A stretch of DNA of 64,000 nt from Ixodes scapularis (lineage: Eukaryota; Arthropoda; Arachnida; Ixodida; Ixodidae), in contig NW_024609835.1 of NCBI RefSeq assembly GCF_016920785.2, forward strand, positions 82,804,243 through 82,868,242, given 5' to 3'. Under the pieces are notes generated by a model, which searched no databases, was not told the origin of the DNA, and worked only from the letters and a program-made list of their open reading frames with translations. Positions 63,705 through 64,000 of this stretch are shown in pieces. Position numbers and translations under genes: made by a program. Every line of letters begins with the position of its first letter. The first letter of the stretch is position 1.

Positions 63705-64000
63705 AATAGGACAATACAAACAAAAATATGCCTTACAATACCTTTTGCACTCCCAAAATGATGTGTTTTTGAAGGTAAGATACACAATGTTCTTCATTCA
63801 GAAAGTGCCTCAGCTGTAAAAATGCATATGCAGTAAAGGCACTCGCCAAGCCTATTCTCCTCAGCTCTGTGCAGGTTAAGCTAAGTTAGAGTATAGAGGT
63901 ACACGCTCACTGACAGCATGAGAAAGGCAGGGAGAAGTCTCCGTTGTTCCACCACCAGCCCGTCTGCTACCTTCGATGACGTTTCAGCGCCTCATGAGCC
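63705..64000. other. No recognisable gene at window end
   Basis: Unremarkable sequence up to the edge. Confidence 0.35.

Overview
This window is animal nuclear DNA, most likely from an arthropod and plausibly a tick. There are no operons or ribosome-binding sites. The identifiable coding sequence is almost all transposable-element derived: a K02A2.6/Mag-like Gypsy, animal Merlin, Tc1/mariner, hAT/DUF4371, and CR1/jockey-type LINEs. tRNA-derived short repeats recur, and exon-like blocks with AG/GT borders are separated by long AT-rich stretches. The tick assignment is an inference from this repeat mix, not a demonstrated fact. No essential single-copy host gene is complete here. The best host-like candidates are a two-exon small ORF (19.8-21.6 kb), a terminal exon resembling a serine-protease homologue (23.7 kb), a small single-pass membrane protein (28.3-28.8 kb, minus) and a rearranged fragment of an SBF/MTMR5-like gene (42.0-42.3 kb).

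Layout. 0-5 kb: mostly unannotated, with a short minisatellite. 5.5-6.75 kb: LINE ORF1 remnant (minus). 7-10.4 kb: two tRNA-like short repeats around a foldback array. 10.96-15.1 kb: a TA-flanked inverted-repeat element with a 1.9-kb hAT element nested in it, flanked by a clean 8-bp duplication. 15.2-15.8 kb: Gypsy integrase fossil. 16.3-19.0 kb: a TTA-flanked DNA element carrying a small phase-consistent three-exon gene. 25-29 kb: MITEs, a LINE 3' end, and an element built on GTCACGTGAC repeats. 30.46-35.39 kb: a Gypsy element (minus) with a CTAGT target duplication, near-identical short LTRs and a giant near-perfect hairpin between RNase H and integrase. 37.2-39.0 kb: a decayed hAT/DUF4371 transposase gene full of small perfect palindromes. 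40.0-40.7 kb: a GACGTC-rich tract. 41.2-42.0 kb: LINE RT end. 42.0-42.8 kb: host-gene/Gypsy chimera. 42.9-44.25 kb: tandem array of four tRNA-Thr(UGU)-like genes. 44.4-50.3 kb: two Merlin copies. 50.93-54.89 kb: a long-TIR Tc1/mariner element split by at least four later insertions. 56-64 kb: a second LINE/MITE copy, a minisatellite with a 60-bp palindrome, a sister of the 27-kb element, and an 8-bp-TSD hAT MITE at 63.5 kb.

Most informative observations. (1) The tRNA-Thr array has a T6 Pol III terminator after each gene and interrupts a repeat that is nearly uninterrupted 2.5 kb away. (2) The two Merlin transposases have each lost a different catalytic residue. (3) A 268/267-bp-arm hairpin with about one substitution between its arms sits inside Gypsy. 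(4) Short perfect palindromes recur, several of them at coding disruptions, as expected from template switching. (5) The Gypsy 5' LTR is 59 bp shorter than the U3 region predicted from the polypurine tract.
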